A stretch of 64,000 nt of DNA from Lysobacter luteus (GTDB taxonomy: Bacteria; Pseudomonadota; Gammaproteobacteria; Xanthomonadales; Xanthomonadaceae): assembly GCF_907164845.1 (NCBI RefSeq), contig NZ_OU015430.1, positions 1,230,001 through 1,294,000 of the forward strand, written 5' to 3'. The notes beneath the pieces are model-generated. The model had not been told where the DNA came from. It saw only the letters and a list, made by a program, of their open reading frames with translations, and did no database searches. The position numbers and the translations under genes were made by a program. Positions 25,848 to 34,630 of the stretch are shown piece after piece. Numbering within the stretch: position 1 is the first letter of the stretch; each line of letters begins with the position of its first letter.

Positions 25848-26330
25848 TCAGCGCAGGTCGACGTCCGCCACCTTGTCCTGGTAGTCCTTTTTCGGGTCGG
25901 CGCCCAGCAGCATCTTGACCCCGGCCAGCAGGCTGTTCTCGTTTTCCCAGAGCTGCGCGGGGCCGGCATCGAAGCGCAGCAGAGTGACCTTCGGGTCGTC
26001 CTTGCCACCTTCGAACCATGCAGCGATGAACGGGTTCCACAGGCGGTCAATGACCGCGCGGTCGTTGTCGATGCGCAGGTTGCCGTTGATCACCGCGAAC
26101 AGCTCGTGGTCCTTCGAGGCGAAGGTGGCAAAGCCCGGGCGGGGCGTCGCCAGTTGCTGGGCGAGTTCGGTGTCGCGCGAGGTGAAGAACCAGATCGGCG
26201 AGCGCTCGTTCTCCACCAGCGCCGTCATGGGATGGATGTGGCCATCGGCCTCGTGGACGCCGAGCATGACGGTGCGGTCCTTGTCGAGCGCTTTCCAGAG
26301 GCGGGCTTCGAGTTCCTGTGGTGTGGGCAT
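25848..26330 (-). CDS. Pyridoxamine 5'-phosphate oxidase-family protein (general stress protein 26 type)
   Basis: 160 residues with the split-barrel FMN-binding fold. The segments MTALVENERSPIWFFTSRDTELAQQL and FAVINGNLRIDNDRAVIDRLWNPFIAAWFEGGKDDPKVTLLRFD match general stress protein 26-like members rather than true PdxH. It probably binds flavin or a related cofactor; the reaction is unknown. It is upstream of the lipoate ligase operon on the same strand, but the 101-base gap contains a separate promoter, so co-transcription is optional. Confidence 0.85.
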   Translation of the reverse strand: MPTPQELEARLWKALDKDRTVMLGVHEADGHIHPMTALVENERSPIWFFTSRDTELAQQLATPRPGFATFASKDHELFAVINGNLRIDNDRAVIDRLWNPFIAAWFEGGKDDPKVTLLRFDAGPAQLWENENSLLAGVKMLLGADPKKDYQDKVADVDLR

Positions 26331-26468
26331 GGGTGCCTCGCTTGTTTGGGGGGAGAGGGCGCAGGTCTCCTGCGGCGCTTCAGGTTCTAGCGCGGCGGCC
26401 GTTATCGGGGCGTGCCCACGTGCCTGCATGGCCGGGGATCGATGGACAGGACGGCCGAAGGGGAAGCG

Positions 26469-27578
26469 ATGGGCGGCATGGGCGGATCGGAGATGGGCGT
26501 GGTCGCGGGCATCGTGCTGGCGCTGCTTGCGGTGGCGGCGGGCTGGTGGCACCTGCGTCGCGCGCCGGCGGTGCTCCGGGCGACGACGGCCGCTTCGCCC
26601 GTTCACGGTGACGATTCCGAGCCGGTGGAGGACGCGGCCGACCCTGCCGTTCCGGTCGATGCGGCCGACCCCGCAGTGCTCGCGCGCGACCTGCTGGGGC
26701 GGTTCCACGCGGTGGCGCTGGGTGGCAAGCCGGTGGTTATGCGCCCCGGCCACGCCGAGGTGGTGGCAGGGACGGTCGAGGTGCTGGAGCACATCGAGGC
26801 CCGCCCGCACTACACCCCCCGCCGGCCGAACCTGCTGCCGCAACTGATGCGCAAGGTCAACGACCCCGACGCGTCGGGCAAGGCCATCGCGGCGATCATC
26901 GCGCGCGACCCGGCGCTGGCCGGCAACCTGCTGCGTTACGCCAACAGCGCCCTGTACCGGGTCCAGTCCAAGCCGGTCGAGAGCATCGAGCGGGCGGTTG
27001 CGCTGGTCGGCACCGACGGCATCCGCCAGATCATCGCGGCGGTGCTGGTGCAGCCGGTGATGGGCGCCGGCGGCGGTGTCTTCGCCCGCTTCGCGCCGGT
27101 CACCTGGGAACACACGCTGCTGTCGGCGGCCGCCGCGGCCGACCACGCCAAGCTGGTCGAGCGCGACGACGCATTCGCCGCGCAGTTGCTGGGGCTGTTG
27201 CACGGGCTGGGCGCGACCATCGTCACCCGTGTGGTGCGCGACCAGTACGCCCGCCAGCGCGGCCTGGTGGCCAACGCGTCGCTCGCGGCGGGCCTGCTGG
27301 ACCAACGGGCGGCGCCGACCGCGTGCCGGCTGGCGCGCAAGTGGGAACTGTCGGGCCGGATCATCCAGGCGCTGGACGAGCAGGCGCTGGAAGACGCGGC
27401 CGCGATGAGCGCGCTGGGGCGCTCGTTGCGCTTCGGGCGGCTGGCCGGCAGCCTGGCCCTGCTGTCGCGGCAGGGGAGGCTGGATCCGTCGTGCGCGCTG
27501 CCCGCATTGGCCGTGGTCGAGCCGCGTTCGGCTTCGACCCCCGCCATCTGGGAGCGCCTGCGGCACGGCGTGGACTGA
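26469..27578 (+). CDS. Membrane-anchored HDOD-domain protein
   Basis: About 369 residues. One N-terminal membrane helix (GVVAGIVLALLAVAAGWWHLRR) precedes a low-complexity linker and an HDOD domain (from about residue 110), with RRPNLLPQLMRKVNDPDASGKAIAAII and DPALAGNLLRYANSALYR. HDOD proteins are signalling modules without the HD catalytic pair, often linked to c-di-GMP or stress. The ATG at 26469 has a gggga ribosome site; the ATG at 26442 is a possible alternative and would add nine residues. No enzymatic domain is fused to it. Confidence 0.82.
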   Translation: MGGMGGSEMGVVAGIVLALLAVAAGWWHLRRAPAVLRATTAASPVHGDDSEPVEDAADPAVPVDAADPAVLARDLLGRFHAVALGGKPVVMRPGHAEVVAGTVEVLEHIEARPHYTPRRPNLLPQLMRKVNDPDASGKAIAAIIARDPALAGNLLRYANSALYRVQSKPVESIERAVALVGTDGIRQIIAAVLVQPVMGAGGGVFARFAPVTWEHTLLSAAAAADHAKLVERDDAFAAQLLGLLHGLGATIVTRVVRDQYARQRGLVANASLAAGLLDQRAAPTACRLARKWELSGRIIQALDEQALEDAAAMSALGRSLRFGRLAGSLALLSRQGRLDPSCALPALAVVEPRSASTPAIWERLRHGVD

Positions 27579-27654
27579 GCGCGGCGGCGCCGGGCCTGCG
27601 AAGATACGCGGCCCGAGCCGGCGGCCTGTGCCCCGGTCCCCACGCAAGGACTCC

Positions 27655-28512
27655 ATGAAGACCCCCAACGGCCTGCAGGCGCTGATCGACGACGGCGTGA
27701 TCGACGAGGTATTGCGCCCGCTCAAGAGTGGCAAGGAGGCCGCCGTCTACGTGGTGCGCAGCGGCAACGAGGTGCGGTGCGCGAAGGTCTACAAGGACAT
27801 GGCGCAGCGCAGCTTCCAGCAGCGCGTGCAGTACCAGGAGGGCCGCAAGGTGCGCGGCAGCCGCGAGGCCCGTGCGATCGGCAAGGCCACCCGCTACGGC
27901 CGCAAGCAGCAGGAGGCCGCCTGGAAGAACGCCGAGGTCGACGCCCTGTATCAGCTGCGCGACGCCGGCGTGCGCGTGCCCGAGCCGCACGGCTACTTCA
28001 ACGGCGTGCTGGTGATGGAGCTGGTGACGGACGCCGAGGGGTTCGCGGCCCCGCGGCTGGGCGAGGTGGAGCTGCCCGCGGAGCAGGCGCGCGACTTCCA
28101 CGCCGTGCTTGTCCGGCAGGTGGTACGGATGTTGTGCAGCGGACTGATCCACGGCGACCTGTCGCCGTACAACGTGCTGGTCGGTCCCGAAGGCCCGGTG
28201 GTGATCGACTTCCCGCAGGTGGTGAGCGCCGCCGGCAACAATGCGGCGCGCACGATGTTGCTGCGCGACGTCAACAACCTCACCGCGTACCTGGGCCGCT
28301 TCGCCCCCGAGCTGTTCGACACGTGGTACGGCGAGGAGATGTGGGCGCTGTTCGAAACCGGCGACCTGCGGCCCGACAGCGTGTTGACCGGCACGTTCGT
28401 GCATGACGAGCGCCGGGTCGACCTGGACAGCGTGCGCGAGGCGATCAACGACGCGCGCGAGGAAGCACTGATCCGCCAGCAGGGGCGCGAAGCCGCCGCC
28501 GAGGACGACTGA
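27655..28512 (+). CDS. RIO1-type serine protein kinase
   Basis: 285-residue atypical kinase. The flexible loop LKSGKEAAVY (residues 23-32) replaces the usual P-loop, Lys44 in RCAKVYK is the ATP lysine, HGDLSPYNVLV (Asp168) is the catalytic loop and VVIDFPQ the metal-binding segment. RIO1-like proteins occur in many proteobacteria, for instance Pseudomonas PA4780, where their targets are poorly known. The aagga ribosome site sets the start. It is convergent with the pseudouridine synthase gene, six bases away. Confidence 0.9.
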   Translation: MKTPNGLQALIDDGVIDEVLRPLKSGKEAAVYVVRSGNEVRCAKVYKDMAQRSFQQRVQYQEGRKVRGSREARAIGKATRYGRKQQEAAWKNAEVDALYQLRDAGVRVPEPHGYFNGVLVMELVTDAEGFAAPRLGEVELPAEQARDFHAVLVRQVVRMLCSGLIHGDLSPYNVLVGPEGPVVIDFPQVVSAAGNNAARTMLLRDVNNLTAYLGRFAPELFDTWYGEEMWALFETGDLRPDSVLTGTFVHDERRVDLDSVREAINDAREEALIRQQGREAAAEDD

Positions 28513-28518
28513 GGCCGG

Positions 28519-29244
28519 CTAGAAGCGCTCGCCGGCCGGCAGGTGGCGCCACTCGCCGACCGGCATCTTGCCCATGGCGACGCGGCCGATGCGGATGCGC
28601 CGGATCGCGACGACGCCGAGCCCGACCTCGCTGCACATGTGCCGCAGCTGGCCCGGCCGCACGTCCTTGATCGCGAACCGCAGGCGGATCTCGTTCTGCC
28701 AGCTGACCTTGCAGGGCGGCAGCCGCCGGCCCTCGTACGACAGCCCGTGCGCGAGGCGTGGCAACCCCCACGGCGACAGTTCGCCTTCGACTTCGACGAT
28801 GAACTCCTGTTCGATCGAGGAGTAGTCCTCGGTCAGGCGCCGGCGTACGCGGCCGTCCTGGCTCAGCACCAGCAGCCCGCTGGCCTCGGCGTCGAGCGGC
28901 ATCAACGGGGTGAGGTGCTGGAAGTGCCGCTGCAGCGTGCGCAGCCCCGATGTGTCCGCGTCCGCGCGCGTGGCCGGCGTCACCAGCGCCGGGGTCGCGG
29001 CGGTTTCCATGCCTGCCGGCTTGTGCAGCAGCATCGTGGCCGGCTCGGCCGTTTCCAGCCGGGCGCCAGGGGCCAGCTCGACCACCTCGTTGGTGACCGG
29101 CGTCTGCGCATCCTCGACCACCCGGCCGTCCACCGACACCCAGCCGCCGGCGATGTACTGCTGGGCGTCGGCGCGCGAGCAACGGGTCAGGTCGGCGACG
29201 CGCTTGTCGAGGCGGGTCGGGGCGGGCAAATCGGCGTCGGGCAT
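28519..29244 (-). CDS. RsuA/RluB/RluF-family rRNA pseudouridine synthase
   Basis: 241 residues. An S4 RNA-binding domain (about 11-55, RLDKRVADLTRCSRADAQQYI) is followed by the pseudouridine synthase domain with catalytic Asp118 in MPLDAEASGLLVLSQDG. The usual GRLDxxTxGLL is altered to PLDAEASGLL, which keeps the Asp. It isomerises a uridine in ribosomal RNA; RluF-like activity is the closest guess but the site cannot be told. The start was chosen where the S4 domain can be complete; the frame extends upstream into non-coding sequence. Confidence 0.87.
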   Translation of the reverse strand: MPDADLPAPTRLDKRVADLTRCSRADAQQYIAGGWVSVDGRVVEDAQTPVTNEVVELAPGARLETAEPATMLLHKPAGMETAATPALVTPATRADADTSGLRTLQRHFQHLTPLMPLDAEASGLLVLSQDGRVRRRLTEDYSSIEQEFIVEVEGELSPWGLPRLAHGLSYEGRRLPPCKVSWQNEIRLRFAIKDVRPGQLRHMCSEVGLGVVAIRRIRIGRVAMGKMPVGEWRHLPAGERF

Positions 29245-29314
29245 GGCGTGGTCGCGGGCGGGTGGTCCGCCAGTGTAGGGGGCGCGGGCCAGCAGGGCCC
29301 GATGCGGGCGCGCT

Positions 29315-29355
29315 TGACCCGGGTCAGGGCCGTCCCGCGCTGCGTGCGCGAGCAT
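29315..29355 (+). promoter_or_regulatory. Palindromic operator and -10 element before the CCGGC protein gene
   Basis: TGACCCGGGTCA (29315-29326) is a perfect 12-base palindrome inside TTGACCCGGGTCAGG. The hexamer GAGCAT at 29350-29355 lies 29.5 bases from its centre, the same distance as in the lipoate ligase promoter. A start near 29362 would put the centre at -41.5. It could also serve the divergent pseudouridine synthase gene. Confidence 0.5.
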
Positions 29356-29394
29356 TCACACAGGGCCGGCAGGCCCGCTCGTCAGGAGGTGACC

Positions 29395-29631
29395 ATGGAA
29401 TTCCATGTGACGGCCCGCAACGTCCAGACTGCGCTGGCTGCAATCGAAGGCGCGATCTTCGACATCGACCCGGCCGCGCTGGTCGACATCGACCCCGACG
29501 GCACCCTGCGCGTGGCCGCGGCACTCGACGCCGGCGAACTCGCAGGGGTCCTGTCCGGGGCCGGACTGGTGCTGGCGCCGGGCGACATCCACCAGCTGCC
29601 GTCGATCTGCTGCGGGGGCTGCAGCGGCTAG
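29395..29631 (+). CDS. Small protein with C-terminal CCGGC motif
   Basis: 78 residues, ATG preceded by a near-perfect aggaggtgacc ribosome site. The N-terminal FHVTARNVQTALAAIEGAIFDIDPAALVDIDPDG and a following strand-helix-strand could form a heavy-metal-associated-like alpha/beta fold, but no CxxC loop is there. The chain ends in SICCGGCSG, three closely spaced cysteines likely to bind a metal or participate in thiol chemistry. Family not recognised. An operator-like palindrome upstream links it to the lipoate ligase operon. Confidence 0.7.
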   Translation: MEFHVTARNVQTALAAIEGAIFDIDPAALVDIDPDGTLRVAAALDAGELAGVLSGAGLVLAPGDIHQLPSICCGGCSG

Positions 29632-29793
29632 CGGCCTGCGACCGGCCGCGGCGAAACCGGCCTGTCCGGCGGGTGCATCTATCGAGATTTCCTGCCGGCA
29701 GCGCACTCGATCCCCGAGTCGTGTCACGCGTCACTCTTTTCCATCGGCCAAATCACCGGCGCTTTACCGTCGCGGCCCGACCATCGGGGTTTG

Positions 29794-30987
29794 ATGGAAG
29801 CAGTGGCAGGTCGGTTTTCGATGGTCGCAACCCCCGGGCAGCAACCCCAGCCGCGGATGGTCTCGTGGAGCAGCCAGGCGCATGGCCGGAGCGAGTATCT
29901 CCGCCTGCGGAGCGTGGTCGACGCCCTGGTGCGCATCGCCGAGCACCCGGGCGACACGCGGTCGTTCCTCGGCGAGGCCACGGCGACCGTGATGGAACTG
30001 ACCCGCGCCACCGGTGCCGTTGTGTTGATGGCCGAAGGCGACGGAGCGCTCCGGGTCGCGTCGGCGCGCGGCCAGATGCGCCGGGTGGACCGGGCCGCGT
30101 TCGGCGACGGCCAGACCCTGGCGCGCGCATGCCTGGCTTCGCACCAGGCGTTGCACAGCGATTTCGCCCTGACCGACCCGCGCATGGAGGGACCGGCACG
30201 CGCGCAGTGTTCGCTGGAATCGTTGATTGCCACGCCGCTGCGGTTCGGCGACCAGGTGCTGGGCGTGCTGGAGGTGTGCTCCAGCGTGCCATGCGCGTTC
30301 GACGGCATCGATGCGCAGGCCGTCGCGCTGATCGGCAACGCGCTGGGCGGCGCACTGGGCCGGCAGGTCGCGCTGGAGGACAACGCGCGGCTGCTGGCCC
30401 GGCTGGAGAGCTCGCTGGAAGCGACCCGCGCACAGGCACGCGAGTACCAGGACGCCGCGCTGTACGACGCGCTGACAGGGCTGCCCAACCGGACGCAATT
30501 CCTTCAGCGGCTGGACGCGGCCTGCCGCCGACACGACCGGCCCGAACAGTTCGCGCTGCTGTTCCTCGACCTGGACGACTTCAAGGCCGTCAACGATACC
30601 CACGGCCACGCCATGGGCGATGCGGTGCTGCGCGAGACCGCGGCGGCCCTCAGCGGCCGGCTGCGCGCCGGTGACCTCATCGCGCGGCTCGGTGGCGACG
30701 AGTTCGTGGTGCTGCTGGAGTCGCTGCGCCACGGCAGCACCGACATGCCGGCGATCGCGCAGGGCGTCGTGGCCGCGCTGGGCCATCCGCGCAGCATCGA
30801 CGGAGTGGAGTTGCGCATCCGTGGCAGTGTCGGCTGGGTGCTGCATGACGGGCGGTCGGATGCCTCGTCGCTGCTGGCGGCGGCTGATGCGGCGATGTAC
30901 CGCAACAAGCGTGCGCGCCGCCGAAAGGCGGCCGGAAACCCGGCCGGAAACCCGCCCGCCAGCCCGGTGGTTTCGGAAGCGCTTTAG
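29794..30987 (+). CDS. GAF-domain diguanylate cyclase
   Basis: Makes cyclic di-GMP from two GTP. 397 residues: an N-terminal GAF sensor domain (about 40-190), a coiled linker (LLARLESSLEATRAQAREYQDAAL) and a GGDEF domain. The catalytic GGDEF motif is intact in RLGGDEFVVLLE, and an RxxD inhibitory site (RAGD) lies five residues before it, so product feedback is expected. No membrane segment; a soluble enzyme sensing a cytoplasmic ligand. The start could also be the TTG at 29791, or the ATG at 29821, which keeps the GAF domain. Confidence 0.9.
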   Translation: MEAVAGRFSMVATPGQQPQPRMVSWSSQAHGRSEYLRLRSVVDALVRIAEHPGDTRSFLGEATATVMELTRATGAVVLMAEGDGALRVASARGQMRRVDRAAFGDGQTLARACLASHQALHSDFALTDPRMEGPARAQCSLESLIATPLRFGDQVLGVLEVCSSVPCAFDGIDAQAVALIGNALGGALGRQVALEDNARLLARLESSLEATRAQAREYQDAALYDALTGLPNRTQFLQRLDAACRRHDRPEQFALLFLDLDDFKAVNDTHGHAMGDAVLRETAAALSGRLRAGDLIARLGGDEFVVLLESLRHGSTDMPAIAQGVVAALGHPRSIDGVELRIRGSVGWVLHDGRSDASSLLAAADAAMYRNKRARRRKAAGNPAGNPPASPVVSEAL

Positions 30988-31053
30988 GCCCCGGACCCGG
31001 TAACCGGCCCACACGGTCTAGACTGGGGGCCTCCCCACCGAGATAAAGAGCCC

Positions 31054-31206
31054 ATGGCAAAACCCAATTACTCGTTCGAGAAGCGCCAGCGCGAGATCGC
31101 CAAGAAGAAGAAGCAGGACGAAAAGCAGGCCAAGAAGCAGGCCGCCAAGGAGGCCGCCAACCCCTCCCAGACGCAGTCCTCGCCGTCCGAGACGCCGAAC
31201 GGCTAG
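31054..31206 (+). CDS. Small lysine/glutamine-rich conserved protein
   Basis: 50 residues: MAKPNYSFEKRQREIAKKKK, then a run of Lys, Gln, Ala and Glu, then a Ser/Thr/Pro tail. Small proteins opening MxKPNYxFEKRQRE(L/I)AKK are widespread in proteobacteria, so this is a real gene despite its size. It is strongly basic and helical in prediction, with no signal peptide. A role with nucleic acid or ribosomes is conceivable but unproven. An aagag ribosome site precedes the ATG. Confidence 0.8.
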   Translation: MAKPNYSFEKRQREIAKKKKQDEKQAKKQAAKEAANPSQTQSSPSETPNG

Positions 31207-31212
31207 TGCGTT

Positions 31213-33090
31213 TTACGACCGGTCGAACCTGAAGCCATCGCCTTCGCGATGGAGCCGCCCCAGCCGGTCGCCGAGTTCCTCGATGTTCGCCTCTGCGCCC
31301 GCGATGGCGGCACGACGTCTGGGCGACAGCCAGCTCCGTGCCTCCGCGCGCAGTTGTTCGCTGCGTTCCCGCCACGAGGTCGCCAGACCGGGCCCGAGCC
31401 GCGCGAGGACCTCGCGCTCGCGGGCCTGGGGCAGGCCGTAGCCGGAACCGACCCCGGCCCGGGCCAGCACCTGCGCCGGCCGGCTCAACAGGCCTTCCAG
31501 GTCCAAGACTTGCCGGAGCGCGTCGCGACTGCGTGCCGCCTTATCGTCCCATCGACCACCGCTGCGGGACAGCAGCCGCTTGAGTTCGTCGCGCGCAAGC
31601 AATTCGTGCCGGCGCAGCGCGGCGTTCTCAAGCAGCAACAGTGCCGCCGCGGCACGCATGTCCGTCTTCGCGATCCACGGTGACCGTTCTTCGGGCGACA
31701 AGTCCAGCCAGTCCTGCACGCGCGACTGCGGCAACCCGAGCACGCCGCGGGCGACCTCGAACATCGCCTGGTAGCGGGTGTCGGCCGCCTCGAAGTAGTA
31801 GCCGTTCCGGCGCGCTGCGGCCGGGTCATCAAGCACCGTGGTGTCGGCGATGCCCGACGCGACCAGCCGGCGGAGCAGCGCGGTCGGCGTGATGCTCGCG
31901 AGCGGTTCGCCTGCCAGCCGCGGTACGCCGTCGTGCAGCAGCTTGAAGGTCTCGACCGCGCAGTTGTTGCTGACGAAGAAGTAGTCGCCGTCGTAGCTCC
32001 AGTGCAGCTGCGCGGCACGCTCGACCAGGCCGGTGATCTCCGCCGGGCCCAGGTCCAGCGGGATGGACTGCAACCCGCGGAGCTCGATCCGTGTGTACTC
32101 GTCGACCACCTGCGCCAGCGGCAGGATGAACAGACGCGAGGGGTAGGAGCCGGTAAGCCCGCGCCAGCTCGAGATCTGCACGTCGTCGACGAAGGCGCGG
32201 AACGACAGCACCATGTGGTGGTCGAGGTCGAGGCGGCAATCCGGGCCAGGCGCTCGGCCGGGCGCGCACACCACCAGCCGCAGCATGCTGTGGCCCCACC
32301 GGCTCATCAGGCGGTCGTTGCCTTCGGCCAGGAGGTAATCGACCGCGTACACGCGCTGCGGGTCCAGCTGCAGCGTGCTGTCGGCTTGGCCACGCCCCGG
32401 TTGCAGGAACACCAGGCCCGGCGGGCACATTGCCGGCATCGGGCCGCCCCCGAAGTGGGCCACCAAATACCGGTGCAGGGCGGGGCGGCGGCAACCGTAC
32501 TGCGGGTCCAGCACGAAGTGCTCGAGATTGACCGCGACGTACTCGACCGGGCTTTGGAGTTCGTAGCGGTCCGGGCTGCGGTCGGTGAACGCATTGTCCG
32601 GATGCCGCAGGCCGAGCCGGGCGGGACTCACCTGCCAGCCGGCGAGGTCGAGCAGGCGCGGGTCACGCGAGAGCCCGCCAGTCGAACTGCGGTCGTGGAA
32701 GTGGGCCAGTTCGTGGATCACCGCGGCCAGTGCGGCGCGCGTGGCGGGGTGGCTGCTGCCGGCGCCCGATGGGCGTGCCATCCAGCCGTCGAGCAGGGAC
32801 CGGTCCAGCAGCATCCGTGAGGCGGTCGCCCGCCCGTGAACGTCTTCGGGCAGGTCCTTCCAGTACACCTCTACCTTTCCAAGTGAGGCGAGCCAACGAT
32901 CGGGCAGGGGCCGTGTCGCAGCGGCAAGCAGGTCGCGTGTAGCGGCGACTTCTGCAGCGCTCAGTGACGGGTCGATGCGGGGCTCAAACCCAGCCGCGGG
33001 ACCGGTTTCAGGGCGGGCGGCCGAACCGGCATGGACCAGTCCGGCCGCAGCCAGCAAGGGCACCAGCGCAAGTGCGCGCGCCCAGCGCAT
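31213..33090 (-). CDS. Exported DUF4105-like protein with HELAH motif
   Basis: 625 residues with a signal peptide (ending near VHA-GSA). Residues about 40-220 contain AAVIHELAHFHDR (His126, Glu127, His130), a zinc-peptidase-type HExxH. The following part matches DUF4105 (Lnb N-terminal periplasmic domain), with RWGHSMLRLVVCAPG and SNNCAVETFKLL; the His and Cys resemble a papain/NlpC-like dyad. The last 200 residues are helical and charged. It may be a periplasmic hydrolase. The neighbouring DUF2388 gene is a typical companion. Function unknown. Confidence 0.8.
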   Translation of the reverse strand: MRWARALALVPLLAAAGLVHAGSAARPETGPAAGFEPRIDPSLSAAEVAATRDLLAAATRPLPDRWLASLGKVEVYWKDLPEDVHGRATASRMLLDRSLLDGWMARPSGAGSSHPATRAALAAVIHELAHFHDRSSTGGLSRDPRLLDLAGWQVSPARLGLRHPDNAFTDRSPDRYELQSPVEYVAVNLEHFVLDPQYGCRRPALHRYLVAHFGGGPMPAMCPPGLVFLQPGRGQADSTLQLDPQRVYAVDYLLAEGNDRLMSRWGHSMLRLVVCAPGRAPGPDCRLDLDHHMVLSFRAFVDDVQISSWRGLTGSYPSRLFILPLAQVVDEYTRIELRGLQSIPLDLGPAEITGLVERAAQLHWSYDGDYFFVSNNCAVETFKLLHDGVPRLAGEPLASITPTALLRRLVASGIADTTVLDDPAAARRNGYYFEAADTRYQAMFEVARGVLGLPQSRVQDWLDLSPEERSPWIAKTDMRAAAALLLLENAALRRHELLARDELKRLLSRSGGRWDDKAARSRDALRQVLDLEGLLSRPAQVLARAGVGSGYGLPQAREREVLARLGPGLATSWRERSEQLRAEARSWLSPRRRAAIAGAEANIEELGDRLGRLHREGDGFRFDRS

Positions 33091-33101
33091 TGAGGTGCGG
33101 A

Positions 33102-33407
33102 TCAGAACGCCAGGATCGCCCGTGCCAGCTCCATGTCGCTGGCCAGGCGGGCGTCGGCGTGGCGCTCGCGCAGGCTCATCAGCGCCGCTTCCAGCTGCGC
33201 GCCGCGGATGCGCCCGTCACTGGCGACAAAGCTCGCGGCGTCGTCGCGTGCCTGCAGCACCACCTTGTCGTCGCCCGAGGTGCTTCCCGAGCTGCCCGAC
33301 GACCCCGCCGAGGATGCGCCGGCCGAGGTACCGCCAAAGCTGGAGGCCATCACCGGGCCCGAGGCGAGGACGATAGCGGCAAGGAGCAGAGTGGCGGGTC
33401 GGATCAT
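33102..33407 (-). CDS. DUF2388 family small secreted protein
   Basis: 101 residues. A signal peptide (ATLLLAAIVLASGPVMA) is followed by a Ser/Gly-rich stretch. The DUF2388 core KVVLQARDDAASFVASDGRIRGAQLEAAL comes next, ending in LARAILAF. The core is very similar to Pseudomonas members, which often occur as tandem copies next to a DUF4105 gene. Here a single copy sits 11 bases upstream of the DUF4105-like gene on the same strand, so they should share one mRNA. Function unknown. Confidence 0.85.
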   Translation of the reverse strand: MIRPATLLLAAIVLASGPVMASSFGGTSAGASSAGSSGSSGSTSGDDKVVLQARDDAASFVASDGRIRGAQLEAALMSLRERHADARLASDMELARAILAF

Positions 33408-33554
33408 CTGGGTTGTCTCGTTCGAAAGGAGGGCGGGGCACCGATTGCGGCGCAAAGACTAACGCGCACGCGACGGCGAGGTGCTGAATCCGGGCGGGCG
33501 GGACGAAACGCCGCGTGGAAATGTGATGGCGATGGCGGCGCGTACGGGAGTGTG

Positions 33555-34154
33555 TCAGCCCGCGAACTCGCTGTGGGGCTCGCCGGCCGACGTCTGTGGC
33601 GGCGCCGGTGCGGTTCGCCAGCGACGCACAGTGCGCTGGAAGAAGAGGTTGTTGGGCACCCGCAGCACGGTGTCGGAGCCGTCCTCGCGATGCTCCTGCA
33701 GGGTCGTGTAAACCAGGTTCACGTCGATGACGCGACCTTTCAGCCCGGGCTTTTCGCCGTTCTCGAGGATCTCGATGTGGTCATACAGTCGGAACGGCCG
33801 GGTGGTCAGGATGAGTACCGTGCAGAAGATGTTGGACAGCACGCTCCACGCCGCGAAGAACGCCACCGCGCCAACCGCCGCGAACCCGGTGAACGCCGTC
33901 CACAGCACGGTACCGGAGACACCCAGGCGCTCCAGCACGAGCAGCAGCGCGGCTGCATAGATGAGGAAGCCGATGACACGTCGACCGGCGATGGCCAGTT
34001 CGGGCGGGAAACCGCGTCGCGTGCAGAGACGGTCGACCACGCGCCGTGTCACCGCCCGCAGCAGCCAAGCGGCCAGCAGGATCAGCAACACCTGTCCCAG
34101 CGGCACGACCACGGTCAGCCATTCCTGGATCCACGGGGGCAGTCGTTCGGTCAT
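33555..34154 (-). CDS. Small-conductance mechanosensitive channel (MscS family)
   Basis: 199 residues, a short MscS-family protein. Three hydrophobic helices are followed by a pore-lining third helix TGFAAVGAVAFFAAWSVLSNIFCTVLI. The beta domain with TTRPFRLYDHIEI and a truncated cytoplasmic vestibule follow. It should open under membrane tension to release solutes. E. coli MscS is 286 residues; this one lacks the C-terminal alpha/beta cage, as do other minimal members. The 147-base gap on its 3' side to the DUF2388 gene holds nothing recognisable. Confidence 0.88.
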   Translation of the reverse strand: MTERLPPWIQEWLTVVVPLGQVLLILLAAWLLRAVTRRVVDRLCTRRGFPPELAIAGRRVIGFLIYAAALLLVLERLGVSGTVLWTAFTGFAAVGAVAFFAAWSVLSNIFCTVLILTTRPFRLYDHIEILENGEKPGLKGRVIDVNLVYTTLQEHREDGSDTVLRVPNNLFFQRTVRRWRTAPAPPQTSAGEPHSEFAG

Positions 34155-34254
34155 CGGGTATCGCCGGGCGCAAGGGGCCGACAAGGATAACGGGGCCGGT
34201 GTTCACGCCGTCCGGGATATCCTCCCAATGCACGTGAAAACACGGAGGAATGCC

Positions 34255-34521
34255 ATGGCGACCGGCTGGGCAGGCGACGGCGCGGTACAGGACCAGATCG
34301 ATGCGACCGTCAAGGACGCGATCAAGCGGGCCCGCAGCCAACTGCGCGAGGGTCCCGGACTGACCCACTGCGAGGAGTGCGACGCCACTATCCCCGAGGC
34401 GAGGCGTAAGGCCGTTGCCGGGGTGCGGCTGTGCTTGGCTTGCCAGGAAGCGCACGACCGCGAGGAGCTGGGGGCCTCCGGTTACAACCGGCGGGGCAGC
34501 AAGGACAGCCAGCTGCGTTGA
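34255..34521 (+). CDS. DksA/TraR-family zinc-finger protein (YbiI-like)
   Basis: 88 residues; a ggagga ribosome site stands 6 bases before the ATG. The C4 zinc finger CEEC-x17-CLAC (Cys39, Cys42, Cys60, Cys63) is intact, but the coiled-coil arm of true DksA is absent, as in YbiI and TraR-like short forms. These bind RNA polymerase's secondary channel or are of unknown role. A single gene, divergent from mscS. Confidence 0.9.
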   Translation: MATGWAGDGAVQDQIDATVKDAIKRARSQLREGPGLTHCEECDATIPEARRKAVAGVRLCLACQEAHDREELGASGYNRRGSKDSQLR

Positions 34522-34630
34522 CGAGTCCGAACGCGCGATGAACACGTCGCGCTCACCGGCGCCAACCTAACGTCCCCGGGCACCCCGGGGGATCCGCCGC
34601 CGGGGGAGTGTTCCTCCGGAGGACTTCGTT

